Positions 10,554-20,887 of a DNA stretch of 64,000 nucleotides are shown piece after piece (positions within the stretch are counted from its first letter, which is position 1; the number at the start of each line of letters is the position of its first letter). The translations under genes were made by a program, and so were the position numbers. Source of the DNA: Nitrosovibrio sp. Nv4 (GTDB lineage: Bacteria > Pseudomonadota > Gammaproteobacteria > Burkholderiales > Nitrosomonadaceae). The notes beneath the pieces are model-generated. The model searched no databases, was not told the origin of the DNA, and saw only the letters and a program-made list of their open reading frames with translations. The DNA lies in the NCBI RefSeq assembly GCF_900215485.1, contig NZ_OCMZ01000002.1, positions 1,116,001-1,180,000 of the forward strand, in the 5' to 3' direction.

Positions 10554-11450
10554 ATGTACGCGAAATGCATCAAGTGCGGGAGTGAGAAAACGCACAGCTC
10601 TCGTGTGCGGCCGGGCGAACGCACCATCTCCATGCTGTTTCTCCGGCCAATACGCTGCCGTGAATGCAGAGAACGCTTCTGGGTGAGAAATCCGAATGCC
10701 TATCTTGCCTTGGGAGGCGCCCTGACCATCAGTGTGCTACTGGTCGTAATGGTCTGGCTGATCATAGAACAGAACATGGCTGAGCAGTACGTCGCGCCAG
10801 TATCAGAAATAGAGCCGGAGAAACCCGCCGCTTCCAGCGTTGGCAAACTTGCAGGCAACCAGGGAGACCATTTAAACACGACGACAACTGACGTCAAATC
10901 TTCCAGCAACGCGCAATCAAGTCCCGGGACAAAGCCAACCCCTTCTCCGCAGCAAAGTGCCACCGACGATCACCGCTTTGCAGTGCGACTGTATCAGGAG
11001 AATGCGGAAAATGGGGATAGCGATGCGCAGTACAAACTCGGCCTGTTGTACCTGACAGGAAATGGCGCTCTTCAGGATTTCGCAGAGGCTGCGAAATGGA
11101 TTAAATTGTCGGCGGAACAAGGCTATGGGCTTGCACAGTATGAGCTGGGCCTCATCTATCGCACCGGATATGGTCTTGCTGTTGATCAGGTGCAGAGTTA
11201 CGTGTGGCTAAATCTGGCGGCAGCTGCAGGCGTCCAGGAAGCTGTGACGGTTCGGGATGAAGTCATGCGCTCTCTCAGCACCAAACAACTTGCGCAAGCA
11301 CAAAAAATTTCTCGCGAGTGGCTCGCCGCGCGACCCAAGCCTAAAACGATGAATAACGGCTCTGATCAGGCTGAGCCAGAAGCGTTGTCAGCACCGACAC
11401 ATAACGCGGCATCCTACGCGGCCGCCTTACCTCTGCATGACAGACAGTAA
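10554..11450 (+). CDS. Zinc-ribbon, single-pass membrane protein with Sel1 repeats
   Basis: 298 residues. The first 40 hold CxxC (CIKC) and CREC pairs, which look like a small zinc ribbon. A single hydrophobic segment follows at about residues 50-70, then a Pro/Ser/Thr-rich linker, then two Sel1-type repeats (DAQYKLGLLYLTGNGALQDF and LAQYELGLIYRTGYG) in the presumed periplasm, and a low-complexity tail. Sel1 repeats mediate protein contacts. The role is unknown; the architecture suggests an envelope adaptor. Confidence 0.75.
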   Translation: MYAKCIKCGSEKTHSSRVRPGERTISMLFLRPIRCRECRERFWVRNPNAYLALGGALTISVLLVVMVWLIIEQNMAEQYVAPVSEIEPEKPAASSVGKLAGNQGDHLNTTTTDVKSSSNAQSSPGTKPTPSPQQSATDDHRFAVRLYQENAENGDSDAQYKLGLLYLTGNGALQDFAEAAKWIKLSAEQGYGLAQYELGLIYRTGYGLAVDQVQSYVWLNLAAAAGVQEAVTVRDEVMRSLSTKQLAQAQKISREWLAARPKPKTMNNGSDQAEPEALSAPTHNAASYAAALPLHDRQ

Positions 11451-11582
11451 TTCTAAGAACATCAGCGGATTGCGGCGGGGATATTCTCCGGTTCCTTACT
11501 CCCGTCTCGGAGTCACATAACGTTGCAAGTTTTTGCAGCACTGCGAAAATTTGCACATTGCTGCTTAGCTGATTGATCCAAT

Positions 11583-11626
11583 GTTTGCAGCGACAGACTC
11601 TAGTGTTTGTAGCGACAGACTCTAGT
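11583..11626 (+). repeat. 22-base tandem repeat before the flavoprotein gene
   Basis: Two adjoining copies of a 22-base unit, GTTTG(C/T)AGCGACAGACTC followed by TAGT, differing at one position. It ends about 50 bases before the start codon of the flavoprotein gene. Confidence 0.75.
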
Positions 11627-11675
11627 TGCTTGCTCATCCAGGTATTCCGTACAAACACATCTCCGGAGAAATGTC

Positions 11676-13091
11676 ATGAATGGAACATTTGATGTCATTA
11701 TTATCGGGGCCGGCACCGCAGGCCTGGCTGCGTTGCGGGAAGTAAAAAAAAGGACAGGAAATTTCCTCCTCATCAACGACGGGCCATGGGGGACAGTCTG
11801 TGCCCGGGTGGGCTGCATGCCATCCAAGACTTTAATCGAAGCAGCGAATGCTTTTCACCGCCGCAACACGTTTGAAGAATTCGGTATCCGGGGCGCGGGC
11901 TCGCTAACACTCGATATTGCCGCTGCGCTGCGGCGTGTACGCCGACTGCGCGACCAATTCGTTGCCAGCACATTGAAAACTACCGAAGCGCTGGGCGACC
12001 GCGCGATTTCCGGCCGCGCTCGCCTGCTCGGGACAGGGAGACTGGAAGTAAACGGCAAGGAACTCCGCGCGCACAACATCATCATTGCCACGGGGTCACG
12101 CCCGGTTGTGCCTGCGCCCTGGCGCGCATTCGGCGAGAAATTGCTCACCACGGACACGTTATTCGAGCAGAAAACCCTGCCTTCCCGCATGGCCGTAGTA
12201 GGCCTTGGCCCCATCGGGGTCGAGATGGCCCAGGCGCTGTCCCGGCTCGGGGTGGATGTGGTGGCGTTTGGTGAGCGCTCCACTATTGGGGGATTGAGCG
12301 ATCCGCACGTGAATACCGTCGCGACAGATCTTCTGAACCATGAATTCCCCTTGTATCTGGGAGAAAAGGCTGATCTGGACGTAGTCGATGGCGGGATGCA
12401 AGTACGTACCAATGTTAAAGGAATCGTGGTTGACAGCGTTCTCGTCAGCCTCGGCCGTCAGCCTAATATTGACGGCCTCGGGCTCGAAACATTAGGTATC
12501 GAACTCGATGCGCACGGTTTGCCGCCGGTCAATCCCCATACTATGCAAATAGCTGATCTCCCTATTTTCATGGCGGGCGATATCAATGATCATACACCGT
12601 TACTGCATGAGGCGGCCGATGACGGGCACATTGCAGGAATCAACGCCACATGCCCTACGCCGTCCCGTTTCCCCCGCCGCACTCCGCTTGCGATAGTTTT
12701 TGCAGACCCCGGTATCGTAACTGTAGGCAGACCCTTCAACTCGCTCGACGGGGACAAAACGCTGACGGGAGAAGTGCAGTTCAAACACCAGGGCCGCGCC
12801 GTTGCGGGTCAGCGCAACAAGGGCATCCTGCGCATTTATGCCGAACCGGAAAGCGGCCGTCTGCTTGGCGCCGAAATGTGCGCGCCCGCTGCGGAGCATA
12901 TGGCACATTTGCTGGCATTAGCCCTGGGGCGTTCGCTCACCGTGCATGATATGCTGCGACTGCCGTTTTACCATCCTGTCCTGGAAGAAGGCTTGCGCAC
13001 GGCTTTGCGCGATCTCTCACGGCAGCTTCCCACCTGCGGCGAATCCGACTTGGCCGGCTGCGACGCTTTCGATGCCGAGGCACTGGATTAA
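11676..13091 (+). CDS. Dihydrolipoamide-dehydrogenase-like flavoprotein disulfide reductase
   Basis: 471 residues of the pyridine nucleotide-disulfide oxidoreductase class I family. FAD motif GAGTAGLAAL at residues 11-20; redox cysteines C42 and C47 in VCARVGCMPSK; NAD(P) motif GLGPIGVEMA; second FAD motif FMAGDIND; C-terminal dimer interface with HPVLEEGL holding the His-Glu pair. The active-site spacing (C-x4-C) is normal. No 2-oxoacid dehydrogenase subunits are nearby, so this is probably the stand-alone type that serves another disulfide or quinone substrate. A GGAG ribosome-binding site precedes the ATG. Confidence 0.85.
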   Translation: MNGTFDVIIIGAGTAGLAALREVKKRTGNFLLINDGPWGTVCARVGCMPSKTLIEAANAFHRRNTFEEFGIRGAGSLTLDIAAALRRVRRLRDQFVASTLKTTEALGDRAISGRARLLGTGRLEVNGKELRAHNIIIATGSRPVVPAPWRAFGEKLLTTDTLFEQKTLPSRMAVVGLGPIGVEMAQALSRLGVDVVAFGERSTIGGLSDPHVNTVATDLLNHEFPLYLGEKADLDVVDGGMQVRTNVKGIVVDSVLVSLGRQPNIDGLGLETLGIELDAHGLPPVNPHTMQIADLPIFMAGDINDHTPLLHEAADDGHIAGINATCPTPSRFPRRTPLAIVFADPGIVTVGRPFNSLDGDKTLTGEVQFKHQGRAVAGQRNKGILRIYAEPESGRLLGAEMCAPAAEHMAHLLALALGRSLTVHDMLRLPFYHPVLEEGLRTALRDLSRQLPTCGESDLAGCDAFDAEALD

Positions 13092-13555
13092 TGCTGATTG
13101 AACTTTGCCCCTGACTGGGTGTATCCCCGATTACTAATATTAGTTATCAGTGTAGCGATGGGTTAGCGCTGCGGCCGGTTGGGAATGGTTTCACAAACCG
13201 AATGGAAGAATGTGTTTCGTGAGCGGTGTCGACCGCCTTACCGAAAAGCATTCGGCAAAGATTTTCTACGGAAACGTTGATATTCGGCCGGCACCTTTAT
13301 CTGTAACTTGCTGGAACATTTTCGCGATCAGCCTGCCAAACTCAAACACAAGTATCGGAGGGCCCTGTATGTCAATAAGTGTGAGATTGCTCGTCGGCGC
13401 TGATATTCATGGAAGAAAAGGCAGTCGGCTTGCTTGAGAGCAGCCATGATGAGTATGAAAAAAATTTCTGTTACTTGGATGGCTTCGATGAATTGCGGTA
13501 ATGCATTGGAAATATCCCTGCATAACAGCTTCAAGCACCAGCATCAGAGGGGATC
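13092..13555. other. Intergenic stretch, no gene recognised
   Basis: 464 bases. A 75-codon plus-strand frame at 13210-13437 has no ribosome-binding site and no family resemblance. The 12-base palindrome ACTAATATTAGT lies near 13133. Nothing else was recognised. Confidence 0.35.
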
Positions 13556-14038
13556 ATGAACGAATTCGCATTTGCCAGGGTACTGCATGTGCTGGGGATC
13601 GTGTTATGGATCGGCGGCGTAGCAATGGTCACCATTGTGCTGTTTCCCGCCATGGCACAATTAAAATCAGCGGCCGAACGAACAGAATTCTTCGGCCGTA
13701 TCGAAAGCCGCTTCGCTCCCCAGGCGCGCGTAACCACGCTGATCGTCGGCTTGAGCGGCTTCTACATGGTGCATATCCTCGATGCATGGAGCCGTTTCAC
13801 CGAACTGCGCTTCTGGTGGATGCACGCCATGGTTCTCGTATGGCTGATCTTTACCCTGATGCTGTTTGTCGTGGAACCATTGGTGCTGCGCAAGCAGCCC
13901 GCAAACACGGCACCGAGCGACCCAGCGAAGCGTTTTGCGCTGGCTCACCGCATGCACTGGATACTATTGAGCTTGAGCCTCGTCACCATTGCTGGTGCAG
14001 TGGCCGGCAGCCACGGCTGGATGCTGCAGGGAGAATAA
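13556..14038 (+). CDS. Four-helix inner-membrane protein, CopD-like
   Basis: 160 residues with four hydrophobic segments, approximately residues 10-30, 58-75, 85-105 and 135-155. The opening (FARVLHVLGIVLWIGGVAMV) and HAMVLVWLIFTLMLFVVEPL resemble the CopD/DUF2269-like group of small membrane proteins, with His residues at the ends of helices that could bind heme or metal. A GAGGGG ribosome-binding site precedes the ATG. It ends two bases before the SirB2-like gene, so the two are probably co-transcribed. Confidence 0.7.
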   Translation: MNEFAFARVLHVLGIVLWIGGVAMVTIVLFPAMAQLKSAAERTEFFGRIESRFAPQARVTTLIVGLSGFYMVHILDAWSRFTELRFWWMHAMVLVWLIFTLMLFVVEPLVLRKQPANTAPSDPAKRFALAHRMHWILLSLSLVTIAGAVAGSHGWMLQGE

Positions 14039-14040
14039 GC

Positions 14041-14430
14041 ATGAGTTATGCTGCTCTGAAAATGATCCATGTCACGAGCGTTATAATCAGCTACCTGTTG
14101 TTTTCTTTGCGCAGTGCCTGGAAGATGCAGGGCTCCGCGGCCCTGCAACGGCGTTGGATAAAAGTTACGCCACACGTCGTGGATACCGTATTGCTGATGA
14201 GCGCCATTGCACTGGCCATCAGGATTCAGCAGGATCCGCTACATGATTCATGGCTCGGCGCCAAAGTCGTGGGTCTGCTGGTTTACATCGGTCTCGGCAT
14301 GATGGCGTTGAAATTCGGAAAGACGCGTAAAACAAGAATCTCCGCATGGGTTGCAGCTCAACTGGTCTTTCTTTATATCGTACTGGTCGCCGTGACTAAA
14401 AACCCGGCAGTATTTTTCTTTACATCATAA
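14041..14430 (+). CDS. SirB2-family membrane protein
   Basis: 129 residues, four hydrophobic segments, beginning MSYAALKMIHVTSVIISYLLF. The KMIHV..V..S..LF..R opening, the PHVVDTVLL segment and KVVGLLVYIGLGMMALKFGKT are typical of SirB2. The family was first noted in Salmonella but its biochemical role is not known. It begins two bases after the previous membrane-protein gene. Confidence 0.8.
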   Translation: MSYAALKMIHVTSVIISYLLFSLRSAWKMQGSAALQRRWIKVTPHVVDTVLLMSAIALAIRIQQDPLHDSWLGAKVVGLLVYIGLGMMALKFGKTRKTRISAWVAAQLVFLYIVLVAVTKNPAVFFFTS

Positions 14431-14584
14431 ACAGACAGAATCCGGCCTTCACGCTTTTTGACAACCACTTCAATTTTGCTGCCAGCAATCTCGGCAGCGT
14501 ATTCCCTCGCATGGCGTTCAACGCAATATTCTCCGTATAATTGCATATGTTCATTTTGAACCCTTTTTTCGAAAATCCTCTCAC

Positions 14585-16915
14585 ATGCTAACGCATTGGC
14601 GTTGGTGGGTTTACCCGCTTGCCGCAATTTCCGCGATGGGTCTCATCGGCGTCTTGCTGATCGGTTTTGCGGCGCTGGTTACGATTCCCACACTGCCGTC
14701 GCTGGAAGCGTTGACCGACTATCGCCCGAAAATTCCGCTACGGGTCTACAGCGCAGAAGGCGTCCTGATCGGCGAATTTGGCGAAGAACGACGCAGGGTA
14801 GTCAAAATAAGTGCCGCGCCGGAGCGTCTTAAACAAGCCATTGTCGCCGCCGAGGATGACCGGTTCTATCATCATGGGGGAGTTGATTATCTTGGCATAT
14901 TGCGCGCCGCCTATTCCAATTTCACTTCCGGCGGCGTACGGCAAGGTGCAAGCACCATTACGATGCAGGTTGCGCGGAATTTCTTCCTCACCAAGGAAAA
15001 GACGCTGACTCGAAAATTCAGCGAGGCTTTGCTCGCTTTCAAGATTGAACACAGCTTGAGCAAGGACGAAATTCTCGAACTCTACTTCAACCAGATTTAT
15101 CTCGGACAGCGCGCTTATGGCTTTGCCGCTGCCTCTGAGGTTTATTTTGGCAAGCCGCTGCAGGATATCAACCTCGCCGAAGCCGCGATGCTTGCAGGCC
15201 TTCCCAAAGCACCCTCGCGCTTTAATCCGGTGGTCAATCTCAAGCGGGCCAAAGCACGGCAACTCTATGTGCTCCGGCGCATGCACGACCTGGGCTATAT
15301 CACCGACCCGGAGTTCAAGGCAGCGGAAAAACAGCCGATGCAGGTCAAGCGCGAATCGCAGGAATACCTCGTACGCGCCGACTACGTTGCGGAAATGGCG
15401 CGCCAGGCCGTATATGAACGCTATAACGAAGATACCTACACGAAAGGCTTTAAGGTCTATACCACGGTGCGGCGACTCGATCAGGAAGCAGCATATAAGG
15501 CAGTGCGGCAGGGCGTGGTGGACTATGACAGACGCCACGGATATCGCGGCCCGGAGGCAGCGATCAAGTTGCCGGAAAATGATCTGGAGCGGGAGGAGAT
15601 ACTGGAAGATGCGCTGCAGGAGGTATCCGATAGCGATGATATTCTTGCTGCGGTCGCGCTGGCTGTCGATCCGAAGCTGGTCAAGGCGTATCGCAAGGGC
15701 GGAGAAATTATCGAGATTAGCGGTGATGGCCTCAAGTTCGCCCAAAAATTCCTTTCCGGCAAAGCTGGCGCCGGCCAGCAGCTTATTCGCCCAGGCTCGT
15801 TAATCCGTATACGGAAGAGTGAAAAAGGCGCATGGCAAATTGTACAGCTTCCTCAGGTCGAGGCGTCGCTAATTGCCATAAATCCAGGAGACGGCGCAAT
15901 TCGCGCAATGGTAGGGGGATTTGACTTCAACCGCAGTCAATTCAACCACGTTATGCAGGCCTGGCGTCAGCCCGGTTCCAGTTTCAAACCGTTCATTTAT
16001 TCCGCCTCGCTGGAAAAGGGTTTTACGCCTGCAACCGTCATCAACGATGCGCCGCTTTCCTTTACCGCGGAGGAGACGGGCAGTGATCAGTGGGACCCTC
16101 GAAATTTTGAGGGAAGCTATGAGGGACCAGTGCGCATGCGCCAGGCGCTTGCCAAGTCCAAGAATCTGGTGTCCATCCGCATTCTTCAGGCCATCGACGT
16201 TCAATATGCGCAGGATTACGTCGCCCGCTTCGGTTTCGACCCCAAGCAGCACCCGGCCTACCTGCCGATGGCACTGGGCGCCGGATCGGTGACCCCGCTA
16301 CAGATGGCGGTGGGTTATGCAGCGTTCGCCAATGGCGGGTTTCGCGTATCACCCTACTTCATTCAACGCATAGAAGATGTGAAAGGCAATGTACTGGAAC
16401 AATCACAACCCGCAGTGGCAGGCGAAAGTGCCAAGCAGATCATAGACCCGCGTAATGCGTTTCTTATGACCAGCATGATGCAGGATGTGGTGCAGCGAGG
16501 AACCGCCACCAGAGCAAAGCAGTTGGGCCGTACCGATCTGGCCGGAAAAACCGGCACCACCAGCAATTACGTCGATGCATGGTTTTGCGGCTATCAGGCT
16601 GATCTGGTCGCCATTGCCTGGATTGGCTTCGACAATCCGAAATCATTGGGAAACAACGAAACCGGAGGCCACGCTGCCTTGCCGATGTGGATGAGTTATA
16701 TGGGAAAGGTACTGAAAGGTACCCCGGTGGCAACCTATACGCCCCCCGCGGGTATCACGACGGCCAAAATCAACCCCGAAACCGGTTTGAGGGAAGCCGA
16801 CGGTACGCTGACCGAATATTTTCTTGAGGAGCAGTTACCGCCCGAGGCCGAGGAGAAGGTGGAGACACCTGCAGATCAGGCGATAGACATAATAAAAGAG
16901 TTATTCTCGCAGTAG
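14585..16915 (+). CDS. mrcA: Penicillin-binding protein 1A
   Basis: A 776-residue bifunctional peptidoglycan synthase. An N-terminal membrane anchor (residues about 10-35) is followed by the GT51 glycosyltransferase with EDDRFYHHGG and STITMQVARNFFL motifs, an OB-like linker, then the transpeptidase with the active-site SxxK in PGSSFKPF, the SKN motif in AKSKNLVS, and KTGTT. It polymerises and cross-links glycan strands in the periplasm. The usual pilM divergent partner is absent; SirB2 lies upstream and hemB is convergent. Confidence 0.95.
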   Translation: MLTHWRWWVYPLAAISAMGLIGVLLIGFAALVTIPTLPSLEALTDYRPKIPLRVYSAEGVLIGEFGEERRRVVKISAAPERLKQAIVAAEDDRFYHHGGVDYLGILRAAYSNFTSGGVRQGASTITMQVARNFFLTKEKTLTRKFSEALLAFKIEHSLSKDEILELYFNQIYLGQRAYGFAAASEVYFGKPLQDINLAEAAMLAGLPKAPSRFNPVVNLKRAKARQLYVLRRMHDLGYITDPEFKAAEKQPMQVKRESQEYLVRADYVAEMARQAVYERYNEDTYTKGFKVYTTVRRLDQEAAYKAVRQGVVDYDRRHGYRGPEAAIKLPENDLEREEILEDALQEVSDSDDILAAVALAVDPKLVKAYRKGGEIIEISGDGLKFAQKFLSGKAGAGQQLIRPGSLIRIRKSEKGAWQIVQLPQVEASLIAINPGDGAIRAMVGGFDFNRSQFNHVMQAWRQPGSSFKPFIYSASLEKGFTPATVINDAPLSFTAEETGSDQWDPRNFEGSYEGPVRMRQALAKSKNLVSIRILQAIDVQYAQDYVARFGFDPKQHPAYLPMALGAGSVTPLQMAVGYAAFANGGFRVSPYFIQRIEDVKGNVLEQSQPAVAGESAKQIIDPRNAFLMTSMMQDVVQRGTATRAKQLGRTDLAGKTGTTSNYVDAWFCGYQADLVAIAWIGFDNPKSLGNNETGGHAALPMWMSYMGKVLKGTPVATYTPPAGITTAKINPETGLREADGTLTEYFLEEQLPPEAEEKVETPADQAIDIIKELFSQ

Positions 16916-16958
16916 AATCATGATGGGTCCCCCATGTCTTCCTGTTTTTTCTCCCTTC

Positions 16959-17990
<1,032 letters not shown>

Positions 17991-18075
17991 TTAAAAAGAA
18001 AAAAAATCGATAAAAATTAAAATTTGGGAACTTGTTGGCAAATTTTATATCTTACTTGCAGACGTTGTTTATTTG

Positions 18076-18268
18076 TCTCCCGCTTTTCCTCCCTGAGCGG
18101 GTACCTTAATCCCTATTAAGGTAGTTTGCCCCCGGTTTTATTCCCCTTTAACCGGGGGTTTTTTATTTTTGTTTTTGTTAGTGCTTGTGTCTCTCCCGCT
18201 TTTCCTCCCCTGAGCGGGTTTGTTTTGCCCCCGGTTTTTATTCCCTTTAACCGGGGGTCCTTTATTTT
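18076..18268. repeat. Two-unit palindromic repeat array at the 3' end of engB
   Basis: Two units about 116 bases apart. Each has a hairpin CCCGC-TTTTCCTCCC-TGAGCGGG type element followed by a second strong hairpin CCCCCGGTT...AACCGGGGG. Unit 1 (18076-18170) also holds a 22-base perfect palindrome (TACCTTAAT-CCCT-ATTAAGGTA) missing from unit 2 (18192-18268), and its second hairpin is followed by a T-rich run on the plus strand, like an intrinsic terminator in that direction. Most of the array is inside the engB reading frame. Confidence 0.75.
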
Positions 18269-18922
18269 CACCTTGCCATTTTGTCTGGGAACCGCATTTG
18301 GTTCGTGAACCAGGTCCCTTTCCAATCCTTCCCCTTCCAGCCACTTGCCAAGCAAGGCTGTGGCCTCTTCGACACCTTCCTTGGTGAAACTGGAAAATAA
18401 TTGTACGCTGCATTGCGGATAAGTTTCACGCAAAAAAGCCAGCACATCCTTGAGAACCTTCTGCGCATGCTGTCTGGCAAGCTTATCCGATTTCGTGAGC
18501 AGCACATGCACTGGTTTTCCTGTTGACCCGAACCAGGTCAGCATTTGCCGGTCAAGCGGGGTCAAAGGGTGCCGCACATCCATGATAAGCACCATACCGT
18601 GCAGGGATTCCCGCGTCTGTAGATAAGTGCTAAGCAGATGCTCCCAATGCTGGCGCACTTCGAATGGTACTTTCGCATAACCATAACCCGGAAGATCGAC
18701 CAGAAAACGACCGTTTCCCAGTTGAAAAAAATTCAGATGTTGAGTGCGCCCCGGCGTTTTGCTGACAAAAGCAAGACGGCCGCGATTGGCCAGCGAGTTG
18801 ATAGCACTGGACTTGCCGGCATTGGATCGGCCGGCAAACGCTATTTCCACCCCGTCAGGCGGGGGTAAGTCGCGTATTTGATTGACAGTGGTATAAAAGA
18901 CCGCATGCTGAAAAAGCGACAT
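18116..18922 (-). CDS. engB: Ribosome biogenesis GTP-binding protein EngB (YihA/YsxC), with repeat-derived tail
   Basis: 268 residues. The first 198 are a standard EngB: G1 [10 protein letters not shown]3 [11 protein letters not shown]4 TKSDK, and SSFTKEG in G5. It assists 50S subunit assembly. The start at 18922 (MSLFQHAVF) fits the family; the frame is open upstream without similarity. The last 70 or so residues are an unusual Lys/Gly-rich tail with a 15-residue repeat ([15 protein letters not shown], then [15 protein letters not shown]), encoded by the palindromic repeat units. The stop lies in a 22-base palindrome found only in one unit. Confidence 0.93.
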   Translation of the reverse strand: MSLFQHAVFYTTVNQIRDLPPPDGVEIAFAGRSNAGKSSAINSLANRGRLAFVSKTPGRTQHLNFFQLGNGRFLVDLPGYGYAKVPFEVRQHWEHLLSTYLQTRESLHGMVLIMDVRHPLTPLDRQMLTWFGSTGKPVHVLLTKSDKLARQHAQKVLKDVLAFLRETYPQCSVQLFSSFTKEGVEEATALLGKWLEGEGLERDLVHEPNAVPRQNGKVKIKDPRLKGIKTGGKTNPLRGGKAGETQALTKTKIKNPRLKGNKTGGKLP

Positions 18923-18992
18923 ATTCCAACCCAGATCCGTAAACGTACAGGAAAAAAATAAAATTCCATTGCTGTATTTCGAAAAAACCCGT

Positions 18993-19742
18993 CTACAGCA
19001 GTGTTTCCGAATTCTCCCGGGCAATAGCCAGCAGGCCTTCCAATACCAGATTATCCATCACTTTGGCATTTATATTAAGCTGAGGTTGCAACTGCTGCGC
19101 CGCGCCACCGCTGAGGATACAGTCGGGCATATGGCCTAGCGTGCTGGCAAGCAGCGCGGCCATGCGCTCGACAGCACCCGCCATTGCCTGCACTGCTCCG
19201 CTGTATATGGCGTCAGCCGTATTATCAGGATAATCGCAAAATTTTCCATCCGCGGGTTCCAGGGGTGCGATGTCTCCTATCGGTATTCTCAACATCAGAT
19301 CAATACCGGGGGTGATGATTCCCCCAAGAAATTCTCCAGTGTCAGAGAGCGCGTCAACTGTCATGGCGGTACCCGCATCCACCACAAGACAACCCTGCCC
19401 CTGCAATCCCCATGCTGCAATCAGCGCTGCCCAGCGGTCGCTGCCAAGCTGTGCCGGGTGTGTGTAGTAATTGCGCACGCCACACTGGTACGCAACAGCG
19501 GTGATCCATTGCGGCTCGGCTTTCCATCGCGTAAATACCTCGGACAGATCGGCTGCAATCTGCGTACCGGCGACGTTGGATATCACTACACGAGACGGCT
19601 CCCGTAAATCCCACCATTCCCGCTCCAGCAATGCCTTTTTTCCCTGGATCACTGTCCCTTGTTTCAGCCAGTTGCGTCCGTCATGCAACCCCCACTTAAC
19701 CTGGGTGTTGCCTGAATCAATCGCGAGTAAAAGCGGCTTCAT
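18993..19742 (-). CDS. coaX: Type III pantothenate kinase
   Basis: 249 residues; phosphorylates pantothenate in the first step of coenzyme A synthesis. The ASKHA phosphate loop is [15 protein letters not shown]; the central [14 protein letters not shown] and [13 protein letters not shown], and [12 protein letters not shown], are CoaX signatures. Its ATG directly abuts the birA stop with no gap, a common birA-coaX arrangement that implies translational coupling. Confidence 0.95.
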   Translation of the reverse strand: MKPLLLAIDSGNTQVKWGLHDGRNWLKQGTVIQGKKALLEREWWDLREPSRVVISNVAGTQIAADLSEVFTRWKAEPQWITAVAYQCGVRNYYTHPAQLGSDRWAALIAAWGLQGQGCLVVDAGTAMTVDALSDTGEFLGGIITPGIDLMLRIPIGDIAPLEPADGKFCDYPDNTADAIYSGAVQAMAGAVERMAALLASTLGHMPDCILSGGAAQQLQPQLNINAKVMDNLVLEGLLAIARENSETLL

Positions 19743-20732
19743 TCACGCCATCCTGCACAAGGTGATCTCGCCGCCGCTGTAACTGCGAATACCCGCTGCG
19801 GTTTGTAGCAGCAGCGATCCGTCATCCGCCACCCCGGACACCATGCCCTGCTGGCCTGAGCCGTCCGCCAACCTGAGTATGACTGCTTTGCTAGCGCAAG
19901 CATGACGGTCCATCCATTCGCCCTTGAAGGGCGCAAAGCCTTTTTGCTCAAATTCCCTTAATGCCGATGCAAGATTAATCAGTAGCGCAGCCAGCAATTT
20001 ATTACGGTCAGGCATGTCGCCGCTAATGGAAAACACGTCTGTTGCACCCTGGTCTATGCGCGCCTGCACATTACTGGACAATTTCAGGTTCATGCCGACC
20101 CCGATCACCGCAACGGTTGGGCCAAGCATGTCTCCTTGCAATTCGATCAATATGCCCGCCAGTTTGCAAAAGTTGAACATCACATCGTTCGGCCACTTCA
20201 ACACCGCTCCTTCGATTCCGGAAGCTTCGAGCGCACGTATGATTGCCACCCCAATCGCCAGGCTCAAACCGGACAGAAAACCCGCTCCCTGCTGGAATCG
20301 CCATGATAGAGAAAAGGCAAGGCCGTCCCCGAGACCGGAATGCCATTGCCGGCCGCGCCGACCGCGTCCGACCGTTTGCAGCTCCGCAGCCGCCGCGTGA
20401 ATTCTGAGGTTGCCTGAATCCGATCCGTTTGCGGTTTCCCGCAGCAAAAAGCTATTGGTTGAATCGATCGTATCCAGCACGGCAAGATTAAATTTGTTCG
20501 CCTCGTCGCCCAAATGCTTCAGGATGATATCCTTCCCCAGCCATTGCACCGGATCGAGCAGGCGATAGCCGCGCCCCTGAACTTTATGCACTGTCAAACC
20601 GACTTCATCCATGTCTCGAAGTGCATTGGACACGCTCGCGCGCGAGACCCCCAGAGTCTGCGCAATGGTTGCGCCCGACAGGAATTCGTTAGCACTCAAT
20701 AGACGCAAAATGGAAAAAGCAAGCGGCTTCAT
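19743..20732 (-). CDS. birA: Biotin--[acetyl-CoA-carboxylase] ligase / biotin operon repressor BirA
   Basis: About 329 residues. An N-terminal winged helix (LSGATIAQTLGVSRASVSNAL) precedes the ligase domain, with DSTNSFLL, the biotinyl-AMP loop GRGRRGRQWHS, and KWPNDVMF. It biotinylates AccB and may repress biotin genes, since the DNA-binding domain is intact. I chose MKPLAFSILRLL at 20732 by alignment; no strong ribosome-binding site is visible, and the frame extends to 20786. It is divergent from glnS. Confidence 0.92.
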   Translation of the reverse strand: MKPLAFSILRLLSANEFLSGATIAQTLGVSRASVSNALRDMDEVGLTVHKVQGRGYRLLDPVQWLGKDIILKHLGDEANKFNLAVLDTIDSTNSFLLRETANGSDSGNLRIHAAAAELQTVGRGRRGRQWHSGLGDGLAFSLSWRFQQGAGFLSGLSLAIGVAIIRALEASGIEGAVLKWPNDVMFNFCKLAGILIELQGDMLGPTVAVIGVGMNLKLSSNVQARIDQGATDVFSISGDMPDRNKLLAALLINLASALREFEQKGFAPFKGEWMDRHACASKAVILRLADGSGQQGMVSGVADDGSLLLQTAAGIRSYSGGEITLCRMA

Positions 20733-20887
20733 GTTATTCAGTGTAGTGCAAATACATTGGCCCATGCTACAGCTCATACTGTTCACCCGGCGCGCGGCAT
20801 TTTACCGGATTTAGCCTGATACACTATTGCCACTATAATAAGGCGAATCGCAGCTAAGCATAACGAATAACATCTGGAGAGGCTAAC

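Noticed and set aside
13501-14040. First part of the 309-codon frame that ends in the SirB2-like protein
   Set aside because: It is out of frame with the well-supported CopD-like gene at 13556-14038; only the 14041-14430 part is real.
14457-14541. TTGACA and TATAAT hexamers before mrcA
   Set aside because: They are over 70 bases apart, far beyond the 16-18 base spacing of a sigma-70 promoter.
14373-14627. 84-codon minus-strand frame between SirB2 and mrcA
   Set aside because: Plausible-looking peptide, but it overlaps both flanking genes and has no ribosome-binding site or family.
14738-15745. 335-codon minus-strand frame inside mrcA
   Set aside because: Antisense shadow of the PBP1A gene, whose motifs and length are complete.
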